From contig DATIEP010000055.1 of NCBI GenBank assembly GCA_035455745.1, forward strand, positions 186,001 to 250,000: a stretch of 64,000 bases of DNA, written 5' to 3'. Below are positions 8,904 to 19,215 of the stretch, one piece after another. This DNA is from JADGGM01 sp027307005. Lineage in GTDB: Bacteria; Gemmatimonadota; Gemmatimonadetes; Gemmatimonadales; Gemmatimonadaceae. Numbering within the stretch: the first letter of the stretch is position 1; every line of letters begins with the position of its first letter. A program made the translations under genes and the position numbers. The notes beneath the pieces were generated by a model, which had not been told where the DNA came from, did no database searches, and was given only the letters and a program-made list of their open reading frames with translations.

Positions 8904-10663
8904 CACCGTGGCAGGACACGACGGCGCTGCATCGGTTAGGCAGTTACGTGCCCGTCAACACGGTGCACTATCTGCTGCCGAGCATCGTGGTGGCCGTGGC
9001 GTTCGGCGCCGTATTTTTCCTGCGGCACAAGCGCCCGCTCCAGCGGGTGTTGCGCGTGAGCGGGTCGGTGGCGCCGGTGGTCGTGCCGCGGCTGCTGGCG
9101 GCAACGACGTTTCTGGCCGGCGCCATCCTCATCTTTTCGGGTGCGACTCCGGCAGCGGCGGAGCGGTTGGGCTGGCTCGTGCAGGTGCTGCCGCTCCCCG
9201 TCATCGAGTTCTCGCACTTCTTCGGCAGCCTGGCGGGCGTGGGGCTGTTGATTCTGGCCCGCGGTCTGTGGCGGCGGCTGGACGCGGCGTTTCACCTGGC
9301 CGTCGTTTTGTTAGGCGCCGGCGCGCTGTTCTGTCTCCTCAAGGAGCTGGATGTCGAAGAGGCGGTCCTGCTGGCGGCGATGCTGGGCGCCCTGGTCGCG
9401 AGCCGGCGATTCTTCTATCGCAAGGCAAGTCTGTTCCAAGAGCGCTTCACGACGCCGTGGATCGCGGCGATCACGCTCGTGGTGGTGGGCTCCATCGTGT
9501 TGGGCATCATCTCATATGGGTGGCCCGACATCAGCGCGGGGACATTCTGGCGCTTCTCGCCGGGCGCGCAGGCGCCTCGGTTCCTTCGGGCGACGACCGG
9601 CGTGGTGGTGGTCCTGGTGATCGTGGCCGGAACGCGCCTGCTGAAACCGGCGCGGGCGCGGCCCGGCGTGCCGGCCGAGGCGGATCTGGACGCGGTGGCG
9701 CCGATCGTCGCCGCCTACCCGGAAGCGGCCGCGAACCTCGCGTTCCTGGGTGACAAGGCGCTCCTGTTCAACGACGCGCGCACGGGGTTCGTGATGTACG
9801 CGGTGGCACGCCGCACGTGGGTTGCGTTAGGCGATCCCGTCGCGCCACCCGAGGATGTGGCCGATCTGGCGATGCGGTTCATCACGGCGTGCGACAAACA
9901 CGGGGCGTGGCCGGTGTTCTACAAAGTCGGGATGGCGCAGCTGCACCGCTATCTCGACATCGGCTTGAGCGTCGCCAAGTTGGGCGAGGAGGCGCGCGTT
10001 TCGTTGGGCGATTTCTCGCTCGACGGCGCCGAGCGCCGCAGCCTCCGGCGCGCCTGGCGCACAGTCGTCAAGGAGGGGTGCAGCTTCGAGATGCTTCCCG
10101 CCGAGTCGGTGGGCGCCTACCTGAGCGAATTGCGAGCGGTGTCGGACGCCTGGCTCTCGGCAAAGCGCGCGCGCGAAAAACGCTTTTCGATGGGGTACTT
10201 CGCGGACGCCTATGTGCGGCTTTTCCCAACCGGGATCGTGCGACGAAACGGCGCGATCGTGGCGTTCGCCAACGTCTGGCCATCAGGGTGTCACGAAGAG
10301 ATCGAAGTCGATCTGATGCGGTTCGCGCCGGGCGCGCCGCCGGGGGTCATGCGATACGCCTTGTCCGAGATGATGCTGTGGGGAAAAGCCCTGGGCTATC
10401 GGTGGTTCAACCTCGGCATGGCGCCGCTCTCCGGATTGCAGTCGAGCACCATCGCGCCGCTGTGGCATCGGATGGGGACGGCGGCGTTCGGACACGGCGA
10501 ACGATTCTACAATTTTCAGGGCGTGCGTGAATTCAAGGAGTGGTTTCACCCCGTGTGGGTGCCCAGGTATCTCGTGTCGCCGGGCGGCGCCCTGCGTCCG
10601 GTCATCATGGCGAACATCGCGTCGCTCGTGGCGGGTGGATTGGAAGGCGTCGTCCGGCGCTAA
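8900..10663 (+). CDS. MprF-like phosphatidylglycerol aminoacyltransferase (DUF2156), short membrane domain
   Basis: 587 residues. The N-terminal ~260 residues contain about six or seven hydrophobic helices; the cytosolic remainder is a DUF2156/GNAT-fold domain with family-like segments (LLFNDARTGFVMYA, WVALGDPVAP, NLGMAPLSG, REFKEWFHPVWVPRYL). MprF transfers Lys or Ala from tRNA to phosphatidylglycerol, lowering surface charge and sensitivity to cationic peptides. Typical MprF is ~840 residues with ~14 helices including a flippase part; this one has only about half the helices. GTG start overlaps mutY by four bases. Enzyme class is likely; the amino acid used is unknown. Confidence 0.82.
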   Translation: MTPWQDTTALHRLGSYVPVNTVHYLLPSIVVAVAFGAVFFLRHKRPLQRVLRVSGSVAPVVVPRLLAATTFLAGAILIFSGATPAAAERLGWLVQVLPLPVIEFSHFFGSLAGVGLLILARGLWRRLDAAFHLAVVLLGAGALFCLLKELDVEEAVLLAAMLGALVASRRFFYRKASLFQERFTTPWIAAITLVVVGSIVLGIISYGWPDISAGTFWRFSPGAQAPRFLRATTGVVVVLVIVAGTRLLKPARARPGVPAEADLDAVAPIVAAYPEAAANLAFLGDKALLFNDARTGFVMYAVARRTWVALGDPVAPPEDVADLAMRFITACDKHGAWPVFYKVGMAQLHRYLDIGLSVAKLGEEARVSLGDFSLDGAERRSLRRAWRTVVKEGCSFEMLPAESVGAYLSELRAVSDAWLSAKRAREKRFSMGYFADAYVRLFPTGIVRRNGAIVAFANVWPSGCHEEIEVDLMRFAPGAPPGVMRYALSEMMLWGKALGYRWFNLGMAPLSGLQSSTIAPLWHRMGTAAFGHGERFYNFQGVREFKEWFHPVWVPRYLVSPGGALRPVIMANIASLVAGGLEGVVRR

Positions 10664-10695
10664 CGCACCCTGTGGCGCGATCTGCGCCGCCATCC

Positions 10696-10701
10696 TATTA
10701 T
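10696..10701 (+). promoter_or_regulatory. putative -10 element of the DUF4129-MoxR operon
   Basis: TATTAT, a close match to TATAAT, lies 11 bases before the ATG at 10713. It is one of the few AT-rich hexamers in the 49-base spacer after the MprF-like gene. No good -35 is visible at the right distance, so this is tentative; if real, the 5' leader is only a few bases and no Shine-Dalgarno is possible. Confidence 0.3.
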
Positions 10702-10712
10702 CTCCGCACCGC

Positions 10713-11339
10713 ATGCCCTTCCTCCTCGCCCAACAGATCCCCGATCATCGTGTAGCCGCGGTCGTGGACAGCGTGTTCCGCGGCCAGGTCTTCCAGCGCC
10801 TGACGTTGGGACAGGCCATCTGGCAATGGTTCGTGTCGCTGGTGCTGCGCATCTTCGGCTTGGTGGTCTCGTGGTATCAGCAGCTACGAGCGTCACCGGT
10901 GTTGTTTTGGACGTTGCTGGTGGTGGTGGCGACGTTAGTTCTGGCCATTGTTGGGCGGGCGGTGATGATGTGGCGATGGCAGCACGTGGACGTAGCGCGC
11001 GGCGCGGTCTGGCGGGGCATGGGGGGCGCAAGCGGCCAAGATCCGTGGGCGGCAGCCGAGGCGCTCGCCGCGTCAGGCGACTACACGAGCGCCGCGCACG
11101 CGCTGTACGCTGCCCTGCTCGAAAGCGCAGCGCGGCAGCAGCAGGTGCGGCTGCACCCATCGAAGACGGTCGGCGACTATGCGCGCGAACTGCGTGCGCA
11201 CTCGTCGTCCCTGTTCGGACGATTTCGAGAGTTCGGCCGCTCGTACGAGGTCGTGATTTACGGCATCGGTATCTGCGACGCCGCACGATATCGCCAGTTG
11301 TACGCGCTGGCAGCGCCTGTGGTGCGGCCCAATGGGTGA
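10713..11339 (+). CDS. DUF4129 domain membrane protein
   Basis: 208 residues: two hydrophobic stretches (about 36-56 and 62-85: LFWTLLVVVATLVLAIVG) and a cytosolic C-terminal DUF4129 domain (about 110-208) with the PW-x-EAEALAxxGDYxxAAHALYxALLE pattern and family-like FREFGRSYE. DUF4129 genes are known neighbours of DUF4350, MoxR and DUF58 genes, which is exactly the order here. Function is unknown; the association suggests a membrane scaffold working with the MoxR ATPase. Its TGA overlaps the next start by eight bases. Confidence 0.85.
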   Translation: MPFLLAQQIPDHRVAAVVDSVFRGQVFQRLTLGQAIWQWFVSLVLRIFGLVVSWYQQLRASPVLFWTLLVVVATLVLAIVGRAVMMWRWQHVDVARGAVWRGMGGASGQDPWAAAEALAASGDYTSAAHALYAALLESAARQQQVRLHPSKTVGDYARELRAHSSSLFGRFREFGRSYEVVIYGIGICDAARYRQLYALAAPVVRPNG

Positions 11340-12539
11340 GCGACGACTCGACCGCTGGCTGCGTCCGATCTTCGTGCTGCCCGTGTTGGGCACGCTGGTG
11401 CTGGCGGCGATCATTTTTTCTCCGGGCGGCGCCGCGGGCGCCGTGGATACGCGTCTCACGACGTACAATACGTCGCCCTTCGGCGCACTTGGGTTTTACG
11501 ACGTGCTGCGGCGGCTCGGCTGGAACGTCCAGCGTCGTCGGACGGCGTTTCATGCGCCGGTGGACACGGCGGGCACGTACCTGCTGCTGTCGCCTCTGTA
11601 TCAGCCCAGCGCCACCGAGGTGTCCGCTCTGTTAGGCGCGGTCCGGCGAGGCGCGACGATCGTCGTGTCGCCGCCAGTGGGATCGCCGTTGGCGGATTCC
11701 CTTCGCATCCGGCGGACGCAGTTCGACCAGGATCTGGAGGTCGTATCGAGCACGCCGGTCGGATCGGACAGCGCGATCTCGCTCGACTCGGCGGCCGTCC
11801 GCGCCGGCTCGTTCTCGCGCTACCTGGTTCCGGTGGCGACGTCGGAGCGCGACACGGCGCCCGTCTTTCCGCCGGACACGACGACGCTGCTGCGCGTACA
11901 TGCCGACACGAGCGTGCGGCCGGCGATCATGATGCGCAAGTTAGGCATGGGGTCGGCCGTCATCGTGGCGGATTGGTCGTTTGCGCGGAACGACAACGTG
12001 CGCGACACGTCCGGGATGATTCTCGGGGTGCGCCTGCTGGAACGGGCAGGGATCGATCGCACGCGCCCGTTGGTGTTCGATGAGTTTCATCAGGGCTTCG
12101 GCAGCACCAACGACATGTTCGAGCAGATCGGAGATGCGATGTTCAAGACGCCGGTCGGCCGAGCCGGCGTGCAGGCGCTGATCGCCGGCCTGCTGCTGCT
12201 GCTGGCCGTGGGCGTTCGGCCGTTCGCGCCGCGCGGCCGTCAGAGCATCGAGCGGCGGTCGCCGCTCGAGCACGTCGGGGCGCTGCGGCTGGCATACGAG
12301 CGGATTCACGCGACGAAGCTGGCGACCGGGCGCCTGGTGCGCGGCCTCCGTCGGCGTCATCCGTTAGGCGCAGGCGCGCTCGCCGACGACGCCTATCTCA
12401 AGCGGCTGGCGGAGCGCGTGCCGGCTACCGCCAGTGATGCAGCGCTTTTGGAGCGCGCGTTGACCACCCCGATGGCCGTCACCGAGTGGGTTGCGGTGGG
12501 CGACGCCATCGACCACATCGAGAGGGCGACAACTCCGTG

Positions 12540-12540
<1 letters not shown>
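11332..12540 (+). CDS. DUF4350 domain membrane protein
   Basis: 402 residues with an N-terminal membrane anchor (about 12-31), a periplasmic-type DUF4350 domain beginning TTYNTSPFGALGFYDVLRRLGW, and a second helix near residue 280 (ALIAGLLLLLAVGVRPF). The family resembles GATase-like folds without known catalysis and co-occurs with DUF4129, MoxR and DUF58. Overlaps both neighbours (eight bases upstream; one base, TGATG, downstream), indicating a tightly coupled operon. Function unknown. Confidence 0.82.
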
Positions 12541-13492
<952 letters not shown>

Positions 13493-13496
<4 letters not shown>

Positions 13497-14905
13497 CGAC
13501 GGCGGTGGCCGCTGCGGCGGCCGCGACGCCGAGCTCGCTCGGCCGCAGGTTCGTCCGCGCAACCGCGCGCGGTGTTCGCGCCGCGGTCGCCATCGTGCCG
13601 ACGCGGCGATTGGTGGTCGTGACGGCACTGCTGGCGCTCGTGTGGTTGCTGTCGGGCACACCCAACGGCACCGCGGCGGCGATCTTCGTGACCGGGCTGC
13701 TCGTCGCCGCGGTGGCGCTCGATGTGCTGACGTTGCCGGCGCGATGGCAACTGGAAATCGAACGGGCGATCCCGGAGCGCATCGGGTTAGGCGACGCGGC
13801 GTCGGGCCGGTACGTGGTCCGCGTGGCTGCCGGTCGCGCGCTGCACGTCTCACTCTACGACGACCTGCCGCGCGGCGTGCGCTCGGACGACGCGCGCTTC
13901 GGCGTGCGCGTCGTGCGGGCGGACACGCCGTGCACGCTTCCGATCGAGCTCGAGGGCGCCGAGCGCGGCACCTGGGCGCTGGGCCGCGTCGTCGTGCGCG
14001 CCGACGGATGGTTAGGCCTCGTACGGCGCACGTATCGCTGGGAGATGCCGGACCAGGTGGTGGTCGTGCCATCGATGGCGGGCGTCAGTCACTACCGGCT
14101 GCTGTCTCTGCACCACCGTCTGCGCGATCTTGGCATGCGTAACATCCGGAGGCGCGGCGACGGCTCGACACTATCGGGCCTGCGCGAGTATGTGGTGGGC
14201 GACGAACCGCGCCGCATCGACTGGAAGGCGACGGCGCGACGGGGCGTCCTCATCTCGCGCGAGTACACCGTGGAACAAGGGCAGACGGTGATGCTCGCCA
14301 TCGATTGCGGCCGCATGATGACGCAACTCGAGGGGGACGTTCCGCGCTTCGAGTACGCGCTGTCATCGGCGATGCTGTTGGCCGACGTCGCCACGCAATC
14401 GAAGGATCAGGTGGGCGCGCTGGTGTTCGACGACGAAATTCGCGCATGGGCGCCCGCGACACGCGGCACAGCGGCGCTCGAACGCGTGCACCAGGCGATC
14501 ATGCCGACGGCGGCGAGCATGGCCGAGCCGGACTACGCCGCCGCGTTTCGTGTGTTAGGAGAGCGACAGCGCAAACGATCGCTCGTGGTGCTGTTCACCG
14601 ACGTCATCGACCCGCGGTCATCCCAGGCGTTGATCGCGCTCACGTCGCGGAGTGCGTCGCGTCATCTGTTGGTCGTCGTGGCGCTGCGCAACGACCGGCT
14701 GATCGCCGCCGCGCGACCGGAGCGGGGCGCCTCGACCTCCGACCTGTTCGAGGCGGCGGCAGCAGAGGAGCTGGTGACGGCTCGCGAGACGGCGCTCGCG
14801 CGCATGCGCCACGCGGGCGTGTCGGTGTTGGACGTATCGCCGCGCGCCATGACCGCGGCCGTGATCAATCGCTACCTCGAGCTCAAGGCGCGCGCGTCGC
14901 TGTAG
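13493..14905 (+). CDS. DUF58 protein (vWA-like), partner of MoxR
   Basis: 470 residues: two N-terminal hydrophobic segments (about 45-85), a beta-rich region, then the DUF58 hallmark LREYVVGDEPRRIDWKATARRGVLISREYTVE read in pieces (REYVVGDEPRRIDWKA around 235) and a vWA-like C-terminal part with VMLAIDCGRMM, where the first Asp of a MIDAS-type site sits. DUF58 proteins are presumed clients of MoxR. ATG overlaps the moxR TGA (ATGA). The last 34 bases overlap, in antisense, the end of the RDD/SpoIIM fusion gene. Confidence 0.9.
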
Positions 14906-16749
14906 GCGAACTGCTCCTCGTCTGCGGGATCCATACCGCGTCCTCCGATCAAGCAGTAGAGAAGCAGGACAACCGCGCAGGCCGACGCGATACCGATCTT
15001 GACGGTCAGCGAAATGTCGGTGCGCGGCGAGATCAGCCCCTCGATCGTTCCAGCGACGATGAGCAGCATCGTCGACACGGTGATGAGGCGAATGGCGCGT
15101 CGTCCGTAGATGACTAACGCTTCCCCGCGCGTGTATCTCCCCGGCACCAGGAGCGCACGCGCGACGAGCAGTCCGCCGGCGCCGGCAATGCAAATCGCAC
15201 TGAGCTCGAACACACTATGGGAGAGAACGAACCCGCCGATTTGCGAGAGAATGCCCTTGGACTGGTACAGACCGAGTGCAGCGCCGATCGATACGCCGTT
15301 CGTGACGAGCATGACGAGCGTGCCGAGTCCGAACGTGATGCCAAAGATGAAGACGGTGTACGTGACTTGAATGTTGTTCGAGATGATCCGAGACGCCTCC
15401 AGCGGGCGCATGAACGACTTGATCTCGACGTACGTTTGGTCGCCTTTTTTCGCGCGCGCGACGCCCTCGTTCGCGCGATCGATCATGCCGGGCGGCAGCA
15501 GCGATTCGGACAGGAGAGGATCGTTGACGACTGCTTGATACGTGATCGCCATGGGACCGAACAAGGACAGCGCCGCGATGGCAATGTATCCCCACGACCG
15601 GCGCACCTCACGCGGAACGTTGACCGTGACGAACCGCACCGCGGCACGCGCGGTGATCGCACGCTGCCGATACAACAGGTTGTGTCCACCGGCCACCAAG
15701 CGGCTGAGATAGAACACCGCATCGGATGATGCGCCCTTCGATGCAGTCGTGAGGCGCGCGAGGTCCGTGGCGATCTCCCGGTACTGGGCGACGAAGTCGC
15801 TGACCTCCGCTTCCGACATGTGTCGGAGCCCGCGTCGTTGGGCATCGCGCAGCGTCGTTGCGAAGCCGCTCCAGCGGGCCGACGAGCGCGCGACGAGCGC
15901 GTGCCGTTCGCGCGCGGCGCCCTTCGCCCCTCGTGGAGCGAGTCCATGCGCGCGCGCATCGCGCTCCCTGGCATACAACATCCGCAGCCGATCGATCACC
16001 GGCGCGGTTTCGTGCGGCATGTGGGCCGCGAGTGAGAGCGACAATTTCTCCGCGAGTACGTGCAGGCGCTCCGGCGCGAGCGACGCGGAGCGCGACAGGA
16101 ATCGCTCGAGCACATCGTATTCGCCGGCGCTGAGCGCCGCCATCACCGGCACGCTCGTGCTCGACTCGGCGGTTACGGCCGGCACCACGGGCGCCCGCTC
16201 GATGCGCTCCTGCACGACGAACGTGCCGGCCATCATGTCGCCTAACCGCTTGCCCGACCTGTTGAACACGGCTGCGACGACGCCCACCCCATAGAAAAAC
16301 CCGGGCTGTCCGTCGATGATGCGGGCGATGTTACGCACGGCCGAGGCACCGAACGACACCGAGTAGCCGCCGTCCTGCACGACGCGGATGTGCAGCAGCC
16401 GCTTGCCCGGCGTCTGTCCGTCCCACAGCGCTTCGAACAAGACGTAGTAGCCCCACTCCAGACTGAAGGTGGTCAGGAAGGCGATGGCCAGCACCCACGT
16501 GCCCGATTCCTCCGGCGTCGGCCGCGGCCCCGTCGGTCTGAGCTTGGCGAGCAACGACATCGAGATGACAAACGCGATGATGAGCGCGAGGATCGCAAGG
16601 AAGTCGATGATCGCCGCGGCCGCGCGCGCGCCGACGCCGGCGAGCGTATACGACAAGACCACCTGCTCGGGCGTCTCGATGTCGACCTGTTGGGCGACGA
16701 TGGGGGCGCGCACCGGACCGCGCATGGAACCCGATTCCGAGGATGTCAT
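14872..16749 (-). CDS. RDD domain - SpoIIM (stage II sporulation M) fusion membrane protein
   Basis: 625 residues. Residues about 28-165 are an RDD domain (GVGARAAAAIIDFLAILAL; LFEALWDGQTPGKRLLHIRVV; NRSGKRLGDMMAGTFVV). A charged, soluble linker (about 165-380) leads to a SpoIIM/DUF95 membrane domain (about 385-610) with five to six helices and FIFGITFGLGTLVMLVTNGV, GFVLSHSVFELSAICIAG. RDD and SpoIIM are usually separate genes beside MoxR-DUF58-DUF4129 clusters; here they are one protein encoded convergently to that cluster. The name does not imply sporulation. The tail overlaps DUF58 in antisense by 34 bases. Start ATG 16749. Confidence 0.88.
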   Translation of the reverse strand: MTSSESGSMRGPVRAPIVAQQVDIETPEQVVLSYTLAGVGARAAAAIIDFLAILALIIAFVISMSLLAKLRPTGPRPTPEESGTWVLAIAFLTTFSLEWGYYVLFEALWDGQTPGKRLLHIRVVQDGGYSVSFGASAVRNIARIIDGQPGFFYGVGVVAAVFNRSGKRLGDMMAGTFVVQERIERAPVVPAVTAESSTSVPVMAALSAGEYDVLERFLSRSASLAPERLHVLAEKLSLSLAAHMPHETAPVIDRLRMLYARERDARAHGLAPRGAKGAARERHALVARSSARWSGFATTLRDAQRRGLRHMSEAEVSDFVAQYREIATDLARLTTASKGASSDAVFYLSRLVAGGHNLLYRQRAITARAAVRFVTVNVPREVRRSWGYIAIAALSLFGPMAITYQAVVNDPLLSESLLPPGMIDRANEGVARAKKGDQTYVEIKSFMRPLEASRIISNNIQVTYTVFIFGITFGLGTLVMLVTNGVSIGAALGLYQSKGILSQIGGFVLSHSVFELSAICIAGAGGLLVARALLVPGRYTRGEALVIYGRRAIRLITVSTMLLIVAGTIEGLISPRTDISLTVKIGIASACAVVLLLYCLIGGRGMDPADEEQFAYSDARALSSR

Positions 16750-16785
16750 GGGTGTGCGGGGGAACGAACGGCGTGTGCCGACGAT

Positions 16786-19071
16786 TCAGCGCGCGTCTGC
16801 AGACGAATCGGTTGCGCAGGCCAGCGCGCCCGGAGCGGGCGCGCTGTCGCGCATGAGAAGATCGATCTGCGACCCGCGGTCCGCAAGCGCGCTCTCGATC
16901 GAGCCGCCTAACATGCCGGTGGCAACCTCGGCGCGCGCGCCTCCGTAAGGCGCGACCATTGCCCAACGCCAGGCATTTTCGGCGGCCAATGCCGTGCCGC
17001 GCTCGCGCATGATGCCGGACGCGCGAGCCCGCGCAGCGAGCTCGACCAGGCGGCGCCGCGCCGCCGTGAGGCGCTGCTCGCGATCGCCCGTCGCGTTGCC
17101 GCAGGAGCCGCCATCGACGAGGGCCATGACGGAGTCGCGCACGGCGCTCACGGGCGCCACGAGATCGGCGAGCGATGCGGCGGCGCCGATACCCGTCGTG
17201 TCCAACGGCGCCTCGAGCACCCGGCGCACGAGATCATACGGCGTGAGCACGCGGCCGGGGCCGTAGCGCGTGAGATACCAGTCGCGCGTCGCGCGCGATG
17301 GCGGAGCAACGTCGTCGAGCACGCTCACGAGCGCGGAACCTGCTTCGCCGGTGACATCGGGCGGCGTGACCGTGACGTATCCGGTGAACAGGTCATCCTG
17401 CACCGACGAGAGATACCCGTTCATGCGTCCCTCGCGCGCGAGCGATACCGCGACGAACCAATCGACGCTGCGCGCGAATACTTCCGTTGGGCGCATGCTC
17501 AGCACATCCCGATCGTCGGGATCGACAGCGCTCAAGGATGCGGTGGTCAGTCCGCGCAGCGATGCGGCCAGCTGGCCGCCGTGTGCATCGCGGACCGCAC
17601 GGTCGGTGGCATAGTCGCCGCGCACGGCATAGCGGCGTTCCGCAGCCTGCCAATCGAGGTCGTGCGCGATTTCATGCGCGATGGTGCCGGCACTCGTGGC
17701 CGACGGCAGATAGATGATGCGATGCACCGGATCGTGCAGCGCGAGCGCGACGCCGCGCAGCGGGTTCTTTCCAAAGTGGATGCGGAGTCCCGTCAGGTCG
17801 AGCGAAGGCAGCACGCGATCCAGATCGGCCAGGGCCGAGCCGAGCATCGTGCGGTAGTAGGGCCGCCACGCGCTCGGCACGCTGGTGTCGAAGGCGATGG
17901 CGGTGAGGCCGTACCGGTCCTCGAGCTGCGCGTCGGTCGGCGAGGGGTCGCCTGGGTACCACGGGGTCTCTTGGGCGTACGCGCGCAGTGCCACGGCCGC
18001 GGCGAGCGTCGTGCGCGCCACCGCGATGCCGGGGGCACGCTCCGACACCAAGGCCCGCTCCGCGGAAAAGCCTTCCTCGCCACGCGACCGGTACAGAAAC
18101 CGCATCCGCGCGCTGCGCTCGCCGCCGTCGGGCAGGTGCAGCAGGTCATCGCGGTGCGTCCACATCGCGACGACCACTGGAGTCTCCGGCGGACGCGCGC
18201 GGCCGAGCGCCAACCGCTCCAACGAACCGGCGGCGATGCCTAACAGCGAGATCCCGGAATCCGCCTTGGTCGGCTTGGTCGAATCGCCCGATGCCTCGCG
18301 CAACTCGGTTTGCAACTTCGGCGTGAGCTGCATGGCTTCGAGGGCGACGTCGGGAGGCAACCGCTCCATGAGCGGCTGCTCGACGCGGAAACGGCGTTCA
18401 CGACGCCACGTTTGCAACAGACGCAGCGGGTCGGCGTCGTCTCGCCACGCGGCGCGCAGCAAGTCGCTCACGTCGCGCTTGGCGAGCTCACGATCGCGGA
18501 CGAGCGCCGCGACTTGCGCCGCGATGTGAGGCGCATCAGCACGCAACCGATGCTCGGCGGCGGCCAGCGTGTATGCCAGGCGCACCGCCAATTCGCCGGC
18601 GCGCGGGTCGTGCGCGTCGCGCACGGTACGATCGATGAGTGCGAACTGTGTGTTGCCGTCGGGCGCGGCAACCAGCGAGACGCTATCGGTGAGGGAATCG
18701 AGCGCGATCGGATTCACTTCGTCGGCATTGCCTTCGAGCGTCCGGGCGAGAAGCGCCCAGGCAAGCGAATCGCGGGTGGCAATGGACAGCCGTGGGTCGC
18801 CCAGCGCGTAATCGATCAACCGGAACGGGCCGCCGAGACCGAGTCGCTGGCGCTCGAGGTATCCGAGCGCCAGAACGCGCTCAGAATCGGCATCCGTGTT
18901 CATCACAGCAGGGGGATGCTCGACCAACCGCTCTGCGTACGCGCGACCCGTGTGCAGTTGTCCGGCGATTTGCGGACCAACGGCGATGCGCTCACATCCC
19001 CCGGCAGCGAGGACCAACGCGCCGAGCGCGGCCAAGCAGCGTGCGCGATTGCGGTGGAGCGGCGGAATCAT
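16786..19071 (-). CDS. lipoprotein with HExxH zinc-metalloprotease motif
   Basis: 761 residues. A lipoprotein signal peptide (LAALGALVLAAGGC lipobox) is followed by a long alpha-helical region with no recognised domain, then a region with H466-E-I-A-H470 and a downstream Glu in MRPTEVFARSVDWF that could be the third zinc ligand of a gluzincin. The segment before the motif (VHRIIYLPSATSAGTIAHE) fits the upstream strand of such enzymes. Start ATG 19071 is chosen for the lipobox; the frame extends to 19176 without one. Same strand as, and 36 bases before, the RDD/SpoIIM gene, so probably co-transcribed. Peptidase activity is inferred. Confidence 0.78.
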   Translation of the reverse strand: MIPPLHRNRARCLAALGALVLAAGGCERIAVGPQIAGQLHTGRAYAERLVEHPPAVMNTDADSERVLALGYLERQRLGLGGPFRLIDYALGDPRLSIATRDSLAWALLARTLEGNADEVNPIALDSLTDSVSLVAAPDGNTQFALIDRTVRDAHDPRAGELAVRLAYTLAAAEHRLRADAPHIAAQVAALVRDRELAKRDVSDLLRAAWRDDADPLRLLQTWRRERRFRVEQPLMERLPPDVALEAMQLTPKLQTELREASGDSTKPTKADSGISLLGIAAGSLERLALGRARPPETPVVVAMWTHRDDLLHLPDGGERSARMRFLYRSRGEEGFSAERALVSERAPGIAVARTTLAAAVALRAYAQETPWYPGDPSPTDAQLEDRYGLTAIAFDTSVPSAWRPYYRTMLGSALADLDRVLPSLDLTGLRIHFGKNPLRGVALALHDPVHRIIYLPSATSAGTIAHEIAHDLDWQAAERRYAVRGDYATDRAVRDAHGGQLAASLRGLTTASLSAVDPDDRDVLSMRPTEVFARSVDWFVAVSLAREGRMNGYLSSVQDDLFTGYVTVTPPDVTGEAGSALVSVLDDVAPPSRATRDWYLTRYGPGRVLTPYDLVRRVLEAPLDTTGIGAAASLADLVAPVSAVRDSVMALVDGGSCGNATGDREQRLTAARRRLVELAARARASGIMRERGTALAAENAWRWAMVAPYGGARAEVATGMLGGSIESALADRGSQIDLLMRDSAPAPGALACATDSSADAR

Positions 19072-19215
19072 CGTACCTGCGAATACCCACGAAAAAACGT
19101 GGAGTTGCCGCGCGCCGAAGGCTCGAGGCTCTGGAGCCGATCTGGAGGGGAGACGAACTACCCGGGCGGGCGTCATGCGACAGGAGGGACGCGACCTGTC
19201 TTACATTACTACCGC

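Noticed and set aside
18310..19215. Long N-terminal extension of the Sua5 frame
   Set aside because: Entirely antisense to the lipoprotein metalloprotease gene; Sua5 homology starts right after GTG 19216.
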